This document shows, piece by piece, positions 10,006-23,200 of a DNA stretch of 64,000 nucleotides. Source of the DNA: Pristionchus mayeri (taxonomy: Eukaryota; Nematoda; Chromadorea; Rhabditida; Neodiplogasteridae). The translations under genes and the position numbers were made by a program. How positions within the stretch are numbered: the first letter of the stretch is position 1; each line of letters begins with the position of its first letter. The stretch spans positions 53,809,257 through 53,873,256 of the forward strand of contig BTRK01000006.1 in assembly GCA_036245805.1 (NCBI GenBank). Direction: 5' to 3'. Under the pieces are notes generated by a model that did no database searches, was not told the DNA's origin, and saw nothing but the letters and a program-made list of their open reading frames with translations.

Positions 10006-13000
10006 CTATTCCTTGGACTTAGACGATGAGTACAGAAAGATTGACAACATGACTAGTATTGCTCCCATTATGAAATAGGAAGAAGGTATGAATGAGAAAA
10101 TGACAGATCCGATTATGACAGATCCGATTGTTGTGAGAACTATTGAAATTGCGGTGGCAAAGTTCTGCAAAAATATACATATTCATCTAATTACATTTGG
10201 CTTATTGCCACATTTTAGAGAGAATAGTTCGTGCGTATACCTTGGCGATGTTATCAGCATACTTTATACATGCCGCCATCGAAAGTCCGCCGATGCCAAA
10301 CCAAAAAACAGTGAGCCACACCACAGCGTCAAATCCGTAGGAGAGAACATGCGGCATGCCAATGTCTGCTTTCTGTAGAGAGTAATAAGGCAATTCAAGA
10401 CTACGAGATCTACATGTTTCTCAGCACACCTGAGCATAAATACTCGCGAAGCTACTGGGCACGGCGAAAATTGCTAACTGAATATTTCGCATCCAAATCG
10501 AAACACTTCCTTTCAGAATCTTCTCCAAGTAAACACCAGCGAATCCGGACAGAACGCACGCGATTACAATCGACGTAAGACCTGCGCATTAGAGCATTAG
10601 AGCGTTAAGGTGGTATGTTGGGGATAAGGCTGCTACTAAAGGACCAGTTTGTTAACTATATTCACTAATGGTATTAGACTCTTGTTAATCTTTGTGGAAA
10701 GAAATAAAAAAAATATTATTTCGGTATACTGTTGACATCGTATTTCTTGGAACATATGAGATACTTTCTGAGAGGACTCACCATAGGCCGTACAAGTAAA
10801 AATTACGTGGCGATTCTAAGATGCTTCTAGGGGTAACTATTCACGTAGAGTTCGAAAATAGACATTAGGGCGCTGTATCTCTGACCCATCATTTCGTGTG
10901 ATGCGCTAACTTGAGAGACCCGATTTTCCGAGTTGGCTTCCCTATTTCATTATGCTCGAGTGTTTCATACAAGCGTGAATTGATGCAGTTTTTCCAATTT
11001 CAGAATTTAGACCTTTTCGTCATTTTGCATGATCGTAAAGGCGAAATTGAAAAGTTTTGAAGTTTTGAAAAGCATTTTAATAAGTTATTTCTAAAATCGG
11101 ATTCATTCAGATGACAAAATATTTCCTGAAAATTTCGCTTCTAAGGTGCTAAAATCAGTGATTCTGCGTTGTTCGGTGGTTAAAAACGTTTTGATCGGCG
11201 TGTCCATGCATATGGACACGCCGATCAAGATGTCATTTTGACCCTATGAGTAATTTTGAAGGAGGAATCGAATGAAGGTTTACTTTGTACCTTTTTTGGA
11301 AAATCACGGGGCGCAAATTTCAAATTTTGGGCGAACGTCTTCAACTTTTTTCACAGATGACCCACAGATGTTCGAAGCATATGTGTAAAGTTACCCGTAG
11401 GAACACGTTTAAATAGCCACTTAATTTTTACCTGAACCGTATATAGGTGGAATTGCTCAGTTTTCTCAGAAAGTCTCTTATATGTATGCAATGTTAAAAA
11501 ACGCACCGATCAGTGGATTCTCATCATTTCCTATTTCCGTTTGGGTAGTCGCATCAACTTGGACCAATGAAACACCGATGAAAAGAACAACCAGACCAGC
11601 CCATTGTCTACCTTGACAAATAATTAAGGTGAAGAAAACATAAGAAAACTTGTTTTTTCTCCTATCTACATCTTCCTTTAGACAGTATATTAGTTTACAT
11701 TATATTTCCATTTTTCATCTATTACATTGATTTACATTCCATTTCAATTTTTCACCATTTTAATTTCTCACCTGATAGCGATCGGCCAAGCATGATTATA
11801 GAGAAAATAGCAGTTGTGAAAATTTTTAGTTGAGAAAATATCTGAAATGCATATATTCAACACCATCGAACGATTCTGAATTTCAGCGGCAGTTTATTGT
11901 TCGGTTTTTTGAGCGTCGACGCATCATTAATAAATTTATATGCATTCACATTATACTATGAGCAGACAAGAACTATGGGACATACCATGAATGTCCCAGC
12001 TTCCAAGTGAGATGCGGAAACGTAGAATAAATTATTTTGCACGACGTAAACAATTGCTGGGACACACACCTAGAAAAAAGATTCTGAGAGAATGTGCTCA
12101 AAGATTCTAAATGTTTTTCTAGAACATATTCTAGAAAGACATATAGTCGAAGTAAGCATCGTCTTTGAATTAGCGATACATTGTTATGGTTGTTATTGTA
12201 TGCATTCATTATTCTCGATAAACTCGACCATGTACATCGTACTGACGAGGTCCCCCATTGTGAGGGGGGTCGGGTATCCACTAGACACTGTCTACGACCC
12301 AGGACCGACACAGTCGCCAGCAATTTTGGAAGTTTTTTTTTCTCACATCTACATCTACCTTTACATCTACGACAGTCAATTGTTTTTTTTGTACAAGTCA
12401 CATTTTAATTGCAACCTTTAGTGTATCCAATGGCTGATAGATTATGTGCGATCGAATGGAAGAGGTTAATCTAAAAAAAAATAACACTGTAATTATACAG
12501 TATCGCAGGAAAGTATTGCGTAGATTTCTCTTTCTAGTTTTTGATAGTTTTTAAACCACTCCAAGTTTTCGTCTAAAAATTGGACTAGGAATAGCAAATC
12601 GTATGGAAAATAATCTGATGTTATTGCGACGCAAGAGTGCGAAATTTGCAAGTTCGCAGTAACAGCAGATTTTCCCCATAAGATTTTATATTCCTAGGTC
12701 AATTTTGACAGAAAGAAAAAGCTGCCCAATCCTTTCCGGCGATACTGTATAAAAAATGACACTAACTTCGTGAATCCAACTGTTTTCGACTCGATAATCA
12801 AGCAGATCAATAGCTTGAGAATTTCGGCATAAAATACAGCCACAGCAGGTACAAACATTTCTTGGACTTTTCGAGCCCGAGAATATCTAGAAGCGGAATA
12901 TATTATCGTGTATCACGAGCCAGTGGAGGTGTGCGGGAACATTTTCAAAAAAGTTGTGCCAGATTTGACTGTAATTAAAGTGGTAGAATACTCTAAACAT

Positions 13001-13696
13001 AAGATTTCGAAAAATATGTTTCATTGGTCCCAGAGCCGGCTTTTAAACATTTTCCGGTTTTGCTCCCGGCTATGCTGTATCTCAGCTTCCAGATGAGCTA
13101 GAGAGGTGGCATTGGGCTCAAAATGTGCGGAACATTATTTTCAATAACTTTCCTATTTTGAGCAAGGCGGATGTACAACTTTGAAAAACTTTGTGATTGA
13201 AAAACTAACTTTAGCCAAGAAATAAAAATAGTTTGTCTATCAACCGGTAGAGCGATACAGATTGATAATGCAGAATATGAAAGAATAAGTGTGCATACAT
13301 AATATAAAAATATGCGAAGCAAACTTGCAGGGAGGCCATTACAGTCAAATCTGGCACAACTTTTTTGAAAGTGTTGCCGAGGGAGTTATTTTTCATCCAC
13401 TGACTCGTGATACACGTGTTATATATAGTACTATATATCAGAAACTTTCTGGGAAAGCTTAGCAAGTACACCTATAGGCCGTACAAGCATCTGAACTTAT
13501 GTCGACAAAAGTGTGCCAAAAAACCATGCCACACCTACCTCATAAGCACTGTGTGAAGAGCGTTGTGCGCACATAACCAGGCAAGAAATCCGATTTTTGC
13601 GCACTTCTCAACTGAGTACTCCGGACACACCAAAACTTTTCGTGATTTAATCGTATGTGGCGAAACATCAACTTGTATCGCTGTCGTTTGCTCCAT
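10006..13696 (-). CDS. Golgi UDP-sugar transporter (SLC35A / nucleotide-sugar transporter family)
   Basis: Nine minus-strand exons close in frame: 13539-13696, 12767-12886, 12416-12470, 11986-12069, 11772-11841, 11507-11611, 10430-10581, 10241-10372 and 10006-10164. They total 1035 bases, so 344 residues, the usual length for the family. All introns are GT-AG. Diagnostic blocks occur in family order: LMRYSRARK (about 51-59), [32 protein letters not shown] (about 108-127), [55 protein letters not shown] block, [18 protein letters not shown] and a C-terminal [12 protein letters not shown] tail. These proteins exchange UDP-sugars for UMP across the Golgi membrane through about ten membrane segments. 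The exact sugar (UDP-Gal, UDP-GlcNAc or UDP-GalNAc) cannot be read from sequence. The first ATG is at 13696. Introns 1 and 6 carry fold-back repeats. The last exon has a 15-bp in-frame duplication. Confidence 0.93.
10756..11484. repeat. Fold-back element in transporter intron 6 with a perfect 17-bp central hairpin
   Basis: The outer arms (GAGATACTTTCTGAGAGGAC and its inverse near 11470) match the termini of the AGTGACTATCTGAGAG family. At the centre, 11191-11207 and 11212-11228 are perfect 17-bp inverted copies (TTGATCGGCGTGTCCAT) with loop GCAT. Confidence 0.7.
12907..13427. repeat. Fold-back element in transporter intron 1
   Basis: The arms start near CGTGTATCACGAGCCAGTGG and end with the inverse of that sequence at about 13405-13425. 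The AAGTTGTGCCAGATTTGACT block is present on both sides. The element is a member of the group that also flanks 51000-51750. Confidence 0.75.
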
Positions 13697-14151
13697 TACG
13701 CTGAAAAATAAATACAATTAGCAAGCACAATACCATGTTTCCATTCGTAATGTGAAAAAAATCATTGTAACACATCATACATCGTTGAAAAATATCGTAC
13801 ATGCATTGATTCCAAGAAAGCTATTTCCTAGGTCATATCTGAAAGTAATTTGTTTCGCGAAAATACTTAATTATCAACAAACCAATGGTTACATTCATTC
13901 CCACATACAATAATGATGACAAAAACACAATGCTCTTATATTGAAACAGGAAAGCTTCCGGACACCTGCTTTTTAGTTCCCCCAGTTCACCAATGAAGCA
14001 AGAGCCGACATTAGCGCGAGATAAGGATCATTACTCCCGCTTGAGAATCCATGTCGTAGATTCAGTACTAGATAATCTCCCATCTGAGATGGGCGCGAAT
14101 CGGCTTGAGAAGAGACTGTCCATGGAATGGGTGGAACGAGTTTTTACTACG
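13697..14151. promoter_or_regulatory. Divergent intergenic region between transporter and dehydrogenase
   Basis: About 515 bases separate the transporter ATG (13696, minus) from the dehydrogenase ATG (14212, plus), so 5' signals of both genes must lie here. It is single-copy sequence apart from AT-rich stretches, in contrast with the repeat-filled surroundings. An open frame from 13993 runs into the dehydrogenase start but shows no conserved motif. Confidence 0.5.
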
Positions 14152-14173
14152 GACACGCGTGTCGGGTATAAAT
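14152..14173 (+). promoter_or_regulatory. TATA box and palindrome upstream of the dehydrogenase
   Basis: TATAAAT at 14167-14173 lies 39 bases before the ATG at 14212, which places a start site near 14197. A perfect 12-bp palindrome, GACACGCGTGTC, sits at 14152-14163, immediately upstream. It contains two opposed GCGTG cores, the core recognised by AHR-type bHLH-PAS factors; that binding is inference. Confidence 0.55.
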
Positions 14174-14211
14174 CAAGTAGGGGGCGGCATTATGGCATCA
14201 ACCACTTGCAA

Positions 14212-17200
14212 ATGGTCTCCATCCTGGTTACTGGCGCCAATCGAGGCATTGGATTAGGACTCGTTCGACAGTTAATTCAAGAACCCTCCATCTCAGTTAT
14301 TATCGCGACTACTCGAAGCGTTGAGAACTCACAGGCCAGTCGCTTATCTTTTATTTTCTTAAGATGACATTTTCTTGAAACAGGAAATCAACACGATAGA
14401 CAGCGCTAAGCTTCATATTGTACAACTGGATGTTGTTGACGAACACTCCATCTCTTGCGCAGTGAAAGAGGTTGCTAAATTCATTTTATTAGTTAAAATG
14501 ATGTAGAACAAATGTAAGTTATCATATTCAGGCGGAAAAAATAGTTGGAGACGAGGGACTCGACATTATCATCAACAATGCGGGGATCTTCAACAGAGCA
14601 AAACTCTCCGATGAGTTTTCGAAAGCAGTAGTTATGCAACAACTGGAAGTGAACACTGTCGCACCTCTCCTAGTGACCACCGTAATGTTCCAATTTGACA
14701 GTACTTACGATTTCAAATTTTGGCGCGATTTCAAGCTTACAAAAATGCATTTTGACCACTTTTTGAGATATGTCATACACCAGTCGGAAACCACTCCACC
14801 CGGAAGTGCTTGAATATTTTTTTCATATCTGTGTCTATCGATCTATACAAACCATTTTCTCTAAAAACCATTTATAAGAGTGGTACAGTGTAGGTCAATT
14901 TTCTCAAAAATGTAGGTCAAGCAGCAGCTGCAATTTTCACAGTAGATGCAGCTCATCGAGAGCTTTCCAATAAGTGGTTTGCGAGAAAAAAGCGGGCACG
15001 CTGGTGAGAGTTTCGACATTTTAACTTCGTCTGAATCGTTTGAACTTTATTTTCCACAGGCGAATTAATTTCACACCGCTCTTTTCGGAGCGCTCGGCCG
15101 AAAATGGTCGATTTCCGATTGTAACCCCCGTTGAAAATAAAGTTCAAACGATTCAGACGAAGTTAAAATGGCGAAACTCTCACCACCGTGCCCGCATATT
15201 TTTCGCAAACCACTCATTGGAAAGCTCTCGCAGAGCTGCATCTACTGTGAAAATTTCAGCTGCTGCTTGACCTACATTTTTTGAGAAAATTGACCTACAC
15301 TGTACTCTTAAAAATGGTTTTTAGAGAAAATGGTTTGGACAGTTCGATAGAGCTCGAAAAATGAGTGGGGGTCACTCAGAGGTCAATTTTGCTCTATCTT
15401 TCACCGTATCCAAGAAAACAGCTCTCAAAGTGAGTGATGCCGGTATCCGAGCCTACATAGTGAGCTCCAAAATGAAGTGTGCACTATAAGACTTCAGGGC
15501 TCACTCAGGCATGCCTCAGGGAGGCCAAAACCGGTTAGAACTCACTCATTTCATGATTTCCTCTCCATTCCCAAGAATCGCGATTCTAGCTCGATTCTCT
15601 CGTGAATGGCGCGATATGAGTGGGTTTGAACGAAATTGCACGATAGGAAAATTAGGAGCAGACGCGACTTTGCCGGGCTTTTCTGAATCGAATACCAAGC
15701 ATACAGGCTCCGTGATGTGTGTGCTGTATGAACCCACGGAGAAACTATATTATCTTTAAAAAATATTGGCGCTTGCTTATGTCCCCTTTCAAAAATTTGA
15801 ATTTCTTATTTTTCAGAAATATGAAAAATCAACATAAAAATGCAATATGTAATCATTTACAGATCAACACATTCCTCGAAAGGATGTAACTTCCAGCATC
15901 CATGAGAAAAAGTATTTATAGGGTAAAGATGGGCTTCATATAACCACCAGGAATTGAGCGTTCAAGCTTCAGAGGAAACCTAATATTGAGAAATGTGTAG
16001 TTTTCGAAGGATGAATTTTCGTAAATTTAACTTTGTCCTGTTTTCGCCTCTATGATTGGGCAATGCTGGCAGGGTGCGCTTATGAAAGAGTATACAAGAC
16101 CTCACTAGTAATCAATATCCGAAAGTTCATCTATCAAACTCAAAGGAAAGATGGATGGCAAAATATCAAAATTCCACAAGACAACAACCTTATAAAATAA
16201 TAAATTAATAGTGCTCGCAAAGATGCTCATATCGAGGGATGATATTTAAAAAATCATTCCAAAAAAAAGTCGCCCAAAATTTAACGTTGACCTACCCATC
16301 GTTTTTTTTTATCATGATCCGGGATTCATGGGAGGGGTTAGGGTTTTCCCCCCCCCCCCCTGCCGACGCCGCCGGTATGGACAGCTATGACAGTGATATA
16401 TTTTATCTAAAAGATAATTTTTAAAAATATCACCAGAAATTCTTCAATCTGCTCAAGAAAGCTGCAAGTAGGAGTGGCCATGCTCAAGTCGTCAACATAT
16501 CTTCAACTTCAGGCCAGTTTTTTTAAAAATATCAGTGTCATTAAACTTCATTCATGCAGAAATTTCGAAAATAGAATACTTCGGTGTCTCATTTATCAGA
16601 TAATTATTAGGCATTTAGGCGGCTAGTCAGATAATTATTTGGTTGTTCGGAAATTTTTTTTTTAAATAAGTCGTGTTGAACTTTTTTTTTTGCAATTTTG
16701 AGAAAGTTTTTAAGAGACCCTCCACGAGAGAACGTAACAGGTCCACCGATGGCGAAAAATTCGATAATTTTCAAACTTTTTTTCTGAAGTGTAATTAACG
16801 AGTGCTGATTGACGGCCGCTATAGCTAAGGTCTGAGGTCGATTTTGAAAAAGTTTCAGATACTCCCAGTTTTTGGGGTCGAAAAAGTTGATATCCCAGTA
16901 AGATACGGCAAATAGATATGCTGGTGTATTTTCCCTCGTAGATAACGAATTTGACAGTTAAAATGCGAAAAATTTCGAAACAAATTATTAACCTCAAAAA
17001 ACAATATTTTGAAAGATTGAAAAAATAGAAAAATTTCGGAGTGTTCTTACTATGATTTTCGAAATCTACGTAAAAAACTATACCTGAATTTTTCAGATTT
17101 AAAAAAGTGCACTTTTTCTTTAAATTTATCGAAAGAGCGCCAAAGTGGCCTAAATGCCGTACTTGGCATAAGGTAATTCCGAATATTGTGCCACCTTAAG

Positions 17201-20200
17201 CGTCCATTGGCATAGAAACGGTTCTAAATGAGTAATGGTAGCATTTTTATCGTGATGGAACCTCAAAATACCGAAAAATACCAAAAATTCAAAAAAATCA
17301 TTTTTGTTCCCCGATTGTAAGGCCAAAAATAAAACATTCTCATAACAAGCCGGATTAAAGTTTTTATGATGTATTTCGACCCTTATGAGTGACTATCTGA
17401 GAGACCTGACCAGAGGCCGTACAGCGAAAAATAAAGTACTGATTTTAAGATTTACCTAGGGGTAACTTTTCACGTAGAGTTCGAAAATCGACCTGAGAAA
17501 GCCGTATCTCTGACTCCTCATTTCCTTTGGGGGGCCAGAGGAAATGCCGTAACCCCTGATTTCGCGTGGTGCACCTAATTTGGGTGGTCGGTTTTTGAAA
17601 CTTTTCAACGGCTGTTTCAAAACCCTATAAATATTTAAATGTTTAAAGATTTCGACGAGATAAGCATTTTTACTGTTGGAAGTAAAAGGCTAGCTTGTCT
17701 CTGAAAAAAATATGCCAATGTAAATTTTCAAATTTGCCACCCTGAAAATTTTTTCAAAAGGCGTGTATTTTTAACTATGTTCATTAAATTCCCCTTCAAA
17801 AGTTACCCCAGGAGCCAAATTTTCGCTTTGATATGCATGATGAATTGCATTTATTCTCTGCGCTAAAGATGCTAGAATGTCGAATTTAAGAACATAAATC
17901 GATTTTTCTGAAATACCACGATGAACTCCGGATGGTTATGTGTTGTTTATGACTAGTCTGCACCCGAGGAATAAAAAAATGATCTAAAACTCGAGGTTTG
18001 ACTTATTTCTGAAATATCGGTTTTCAGCACCTCGATTGGTCCTATATTTGTGCATGTCTAACTGTCCATTTTAGAAGTGAATCTAACAGATTTCAGGCTA
18101 ATTATGTAGTACATATCAACTTTAGTAGGAAACATATATCTGGCGTCTTCCATCCTTCACGGTTTCGGAAATATTTTTGCTTGAACTTGCTTTCTCGTGA
18201 ATGCAAAATTTTAATTTTATGTGAAATACGATATGTTTTCAATGAAAATCAGTCACCTTTGTGCATTTTATAACTTGTCTGACATCATGAAAACTGAAAA
18301 AGTAATTCAACATACATATTTTGCCTATATACCAAATCACTTATTTTGGTAGGCGGAAAAAAAAGTTTTTTTTAAATAAAAGCGAAATGTGTATTTTGAA
18401 TTACTTTTTCAGTTTTCATGATGTCAGACAAGGTGACTGATGTTTTCATGATGTCAGACAAGGTGACTGACAAAGGTGACTGATTTTCATTGAAATTTTG
18501 CATTCACGAGATAGCAAGTTCATGCAAAAATATTTCCGAAACCGTGAAGGATGGAAGACGCCAAATATTTGTTTCCTGCTAAAGTTGATATGTACTACAT
18601 ACAGTCGCGAGCATAAGTCACCGGGCACTTTTGGAATGGGTTTGAATTTTTTAACCAGGAAAATTTCAATTCTGCAACTAGGATGTTATGCACCAAATTC
18701 ATCGGACATTTTTCTTTTTGATATTAGGGTATGACGCAAGCGCATAGTCGTTGCGTAGTGATGACGCAATCAAAATTCACTTTTTCAAAACGGCATTATT
18801 CTTACATGGATTTTTCCCAGCTTGCCAAACTTTCTGAGGTTGGAGTCATGCCCGAGGTCTACCCAGAAAAAAATTGTGAGGTTGCTGCGCGACCGCACAT
18901 TTGCTGCAGCCTTGCTGCAAAATCAAGGTCGATAATTCAGATCTCGGCTCCAAGTCAAGCTAGAGACTGGTTCAAGGTATCAAAATGATCGCCATCATGA
19001 GTACAGATGATCCTGAGAATATGAAAACAATATATCGAAATTTGCCCTCAGGGCATGAAAAATATCTTTTTTGAATGACCATTTTTTGGACATTCATAAC
19101 TACATGGGAAATGTAGCTAAAAATATGGTTTTTGCATAGGAATGTTCAAAATATATTGAAGATCTGATTTCCAACTTTTTAGAGCGATTGGTTACCTTTC
19201 CTGCCCGCGGCGTTCGTTTTTCAGAGGTATACTGGTGTCGAGAAACACCCTGTTTACGCACTCTCGTCGTCTGTACTCTCTCGCCATAGGGGTAAACAGG
19301 GTGTTTTCCGACCCTAGTATCCCTCCGAAAAACGAACGCCGCGGGTAGGAAAGGTAACCAATCGCTCTAAAAAGTTGGAAATCAGATCTTCAATACATTT
19401 TGAATATTCCTATGCAAAAACCATATTTTTAGCTACATTTCCCATGTAGTTATGAATGTCCAAAAAATGGTCATTCAAAAAAGTGATTTTTTCATGCTTG
19501 AGGGTAAATGTCGAGATATTGTTTTCATAATCTCAGGATCATCTGTACTCAAGATTGCGATCATTTTGATGCTTTGAGCGAGTCTCTAGCTTGTCTAGGA
19601 GCCGAGATCTGAATTTCCGACCTCGATTTTGCAGCAAGGCTGCAGCAAATGTGCGGTCGCGCAGCAACCTCAAAAAATTTTTCTGGGTAGCCCTCGTGCA
19701 TGACTACAACCTCAGAAAGTTTGGCCAGCAGGAAAAAATCCATGTAAGAATAATGCCGTTTTGAAAAAGTGAATTTTGATTGCGTCATCACTACGCAACG
19801 ACTATGCGCTTGCGTCATAACCCAATATCAAAAAGTAAATTTTCCGATGATTGGTGCATAACATCCTAGTTGCAGAATTGAAATTTTCCTGGTTAAAAAA
19901 TTCAAACCCATTCAAAAAGTGCCCGGTGACTTATGCTCGCGACTGTAGTTAGCTTGAGAGGTGTTAGATTCACCTCTAAAATGGATAGTTAGACATGAAC
20001 AAACACAGGACCAATCGAGGTGCTGAAAACCGATATTTCAGAAATAAGTCAAACTCGAGTTTTAGATCATTTTTATATTCCTCGTGTGTATACTAGTCAT
20101 AAACAACACCATCCTGAGTTCATCGTTGTGTTTCAGAAAAATCGATTTATGTTCTTAAATTCGGCATTCTAGCATCTTTAGCTCCGAGAATAAATGCAAT

Positions 20201-23200
20201 TCATCACGCATATCAAAGCGAAAATTTGGTTCCTGTGGTAACTTTTCAAGGGGAATTTAATGAACATAGTTAAAAATACACGCCTTTTGAAACATTTTTC
20301 AGGGTGGCAAATTTGAAAATTTACATTGGCATATTTTTTTCAGAGACAAGCTAACCTTTTACTTCCAACAGTAAAAATGTTTATCTCGTCGAAATCTTTC
20401 AACATTTAAATATGTATGGGGTTTTAAAACAGCCGTTGAAAAGTTTCAAAAACCGATCACCCAAATTGGTGCACCACAAATCAGGCGTTTGAGATACGGC
20501 TTTCTAAGGTCGAATTTCGGACTCTACGTAAAAAGTTACCCCTAGGGATATCTTAAAATCAGCACTTTATTTTTCGCTGTACGGCATATAGGTAGAATTG
20601 CTCAATTCTCTCAGATAGTCACTCTTATAAAACAAATTTGCACATGTTTTCACTCAAAAACGAGATTAAACATTTGTAGGCTTAAAAAATTGGATTGTTA
20701 TCGGACACCTTTTTCTCCAATTTTCTGTGCAAATCCAGTAGAACGGACCAACACATAGCAGAAAAGTTTGAACATAGGTTCCTCACCAATCCGAAAGTTA
20801 GATATATTGTTCCTTGAATATGCAAGATTCGGAGTGAACAATTTTCAGTCCATACATTTTGAAAATTCAAAGGGCCGCAACTTTTTTCACAGATGAGCTA
20901 GCCGTTCACTTCCAACAGGAAAAAATTCTTCTCTCGACGAGATCGTTCAGAATTACTATATATGTACGGGGTTTGGACGAGCCGTTCACGATTTACAAAA
21001 ACCGACCGTTGAGGCGCGCTACAGGAAATTAGGGGGCAGAGATACCACTTCCTAAGGTCGATTATCGTGATCTACGTGAAAAAGTACCCCTAGGGACGCA
21101 TTTTCAGCATAGGTCAGGTTTTCCTTGTACGGACACGGAATATCTCAATTCTCTCAGAATTACTCTGTTATGCTTCAACCTTCTGAAGAAAAAATTGCAA
21201 AAATCGTACAAATGGGTTCTGCATGAAATTTCAGAATTTTCCAAAATTCACTTTTCAAAGGTTCCAAGTGTCTCACAAGACGTAAAGTGCTACCATTGCT
21301 CATTTGTAACCATTTCTAAGCCAATGGACACTTAAGATGTCACACTATTCGGGATTAATGTCTTGTAAGGCATTTAGGCCATTTTGGCGATCAACTTTCC
21401 GAAAAAGTGCACTTTTTTAAAAAACCAAGTCTATAATATTTTTTTGCGTACATTTCGAAAATCATAGTAAGAACACTCCGATCATTTTTCTATATTTTTT
21501 CGATCTTCCAAAATATTCATTTGTAGTTATTGATCGCTAGCACTCATTACTGGTAATACTTGAAAACAAAAGCAGATATCATTTCTTTGTCTGATCAATT
21601 CGAACCCTACTTTGAATGTGCGCTATTTGGAGGTATTTTGTGGTACTATTACGTTGTACATTGAACATTTGAAGAGCTTTGATGAAATTATAATATCGAT
21701 TATTTGTTTGATCATGAAATTTCATCGAAAATATGGAAATTAAGTTTACAATATTTGAAATATTGTATTGTTGCAGATATAGCAGTTGTTCCATCCTAAT
21801 TTGTTTTATATATATTTAATAATTCGAGCATTATAAAACTGTGAAGAAACAAGGATGATTTCGTTAAGAAGAAGCCTTTCGCAAAAAAATACAGATTGAC
21901 GAAAACATGATTTTGGGTGACTACAGTATCCATTACATAATCGTTTGTTAAAAAAAGGAGATAATAGTTGATTGAAATTCCATGGTATGTCTGATTGGGC
22001 ACTGGTTACTATATTCAATAGTATTTACATTTGGGAAGGACAATCGTTACTGTAGAGTATGCGTTCTTCCGAAAAAAAAATTCCGAAAAACATTCCGGAC
22101 AACCCAAAAAAATAATATGTAAGGCTCCGTGAAACTTATGTCAAACTCTCCGCACAAAAATATTTCTAAAATATTTAAAAAAAATATAAACACTGAATCG
22201 CTATTCCAGTGAAAAGGAGATGTTGTTAAAATGGATTTACAAATATTTTGAGTATGTTTTAGAACCATATCGAAGACGAAACTCATCTCATATGTTTCAG
22301 AAGGATTTGAGAAACATCTTCAGCAGTATCTCAGAGTAGAAACGGAATCGAAGACTAGGTTATTTCTCTAGACAGAATTCGTTAAGACGGGTCGTCCTAA
22401 GGCAAATAAGGGTAGGAGACCCTATCATTCTCCCCGCCCGCGACTCCCGCGCAAGTCAGAATCATTGCTCTTTGTCGACATTTGTAAACACAATTCTTCT
22501 GCAGATAAATAGTCTTGACGTTAACTACTGTTGACGTTAACGTTAACGTTAACGTTTGACGTTAACGTTAACTGTTGACGTTAGTCTTGACGTCTTGACT
22601 TGACGTCAACTGGTCGCCCATTGAGATGACTATGCTTTAAGACAATTTCCATTTTTACGTTATCCAAAAGACATAGCCCTACCAAAACGCACTGAAATAT
22701 GGTATATTATGATGTGATTTGACTTGACGTTTTCTTTTCTGTTATGCGACCGAGTTAGGATTCGGATACACACATTGTATTGGCTCTCATCCAAGACATA
22801 CATGAAGAAATTGAGGGAGTTTAGTTGCCACGAGAAGAAAATTGAGAAACATACAACAGTGAAACTTTCCGAACAACTTAATATAATATTAAAGAGAATC
22901 TATATCATAAATACATGACTAAGAATGTTCAGGATCTATGGATCTCACGCTTCAGATGGGATCGCATAAAAAACCATCCGCTTTCTATTCGATGAGCAAG
23001 GTGATTAACTTGTGATTAAAAAAGAACAGACGAGCTTCTTTTCTACAAATTCGAGTGCAAACCAGGATGGGCAATAAAGAAATATTTGGAAAGTTTTGCA
23101 TACTCTTATGTATCATCATTGTTCTAGGCAGCTCTAAACATGTTCACTTGCAAAGTGGCCATCGAATGGGCCGAGGACAATATCAGAGCGACGTCATTCT

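Larger units (their letters stand above)
16707..21535. repeat. Large nested inverted repeat filling SDR intron 4
   Basis: The outer arms 16985-17380 and 21150-21530 are inverted copies sharing ATTTTCGAAAT-type and AGTGTTCTTACTATGATTTT blocks. The start at 16707 carries the TAAGAGACCCTCCACGAGAG terminus of the 57983-61361 element. Inside lies a second palindrome (17386-20626), and inside that a third (18602-19945). Confidence 0.75.

Noticed and set aside
11973..12401. 142-residue minus-strand frame, the longest in the transporter region
   Set aside because: It is a shadow frame over transporter exons 3-4 and the intron between; the true exons use other frames and carry the family motifs.
13993..14211. 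In-frame N-terminal extension of the dehydrogenase
   Set aside because: A TATA box lies inside it, the family starts a few residues before the glycine motif, and the extension has no conserved features.
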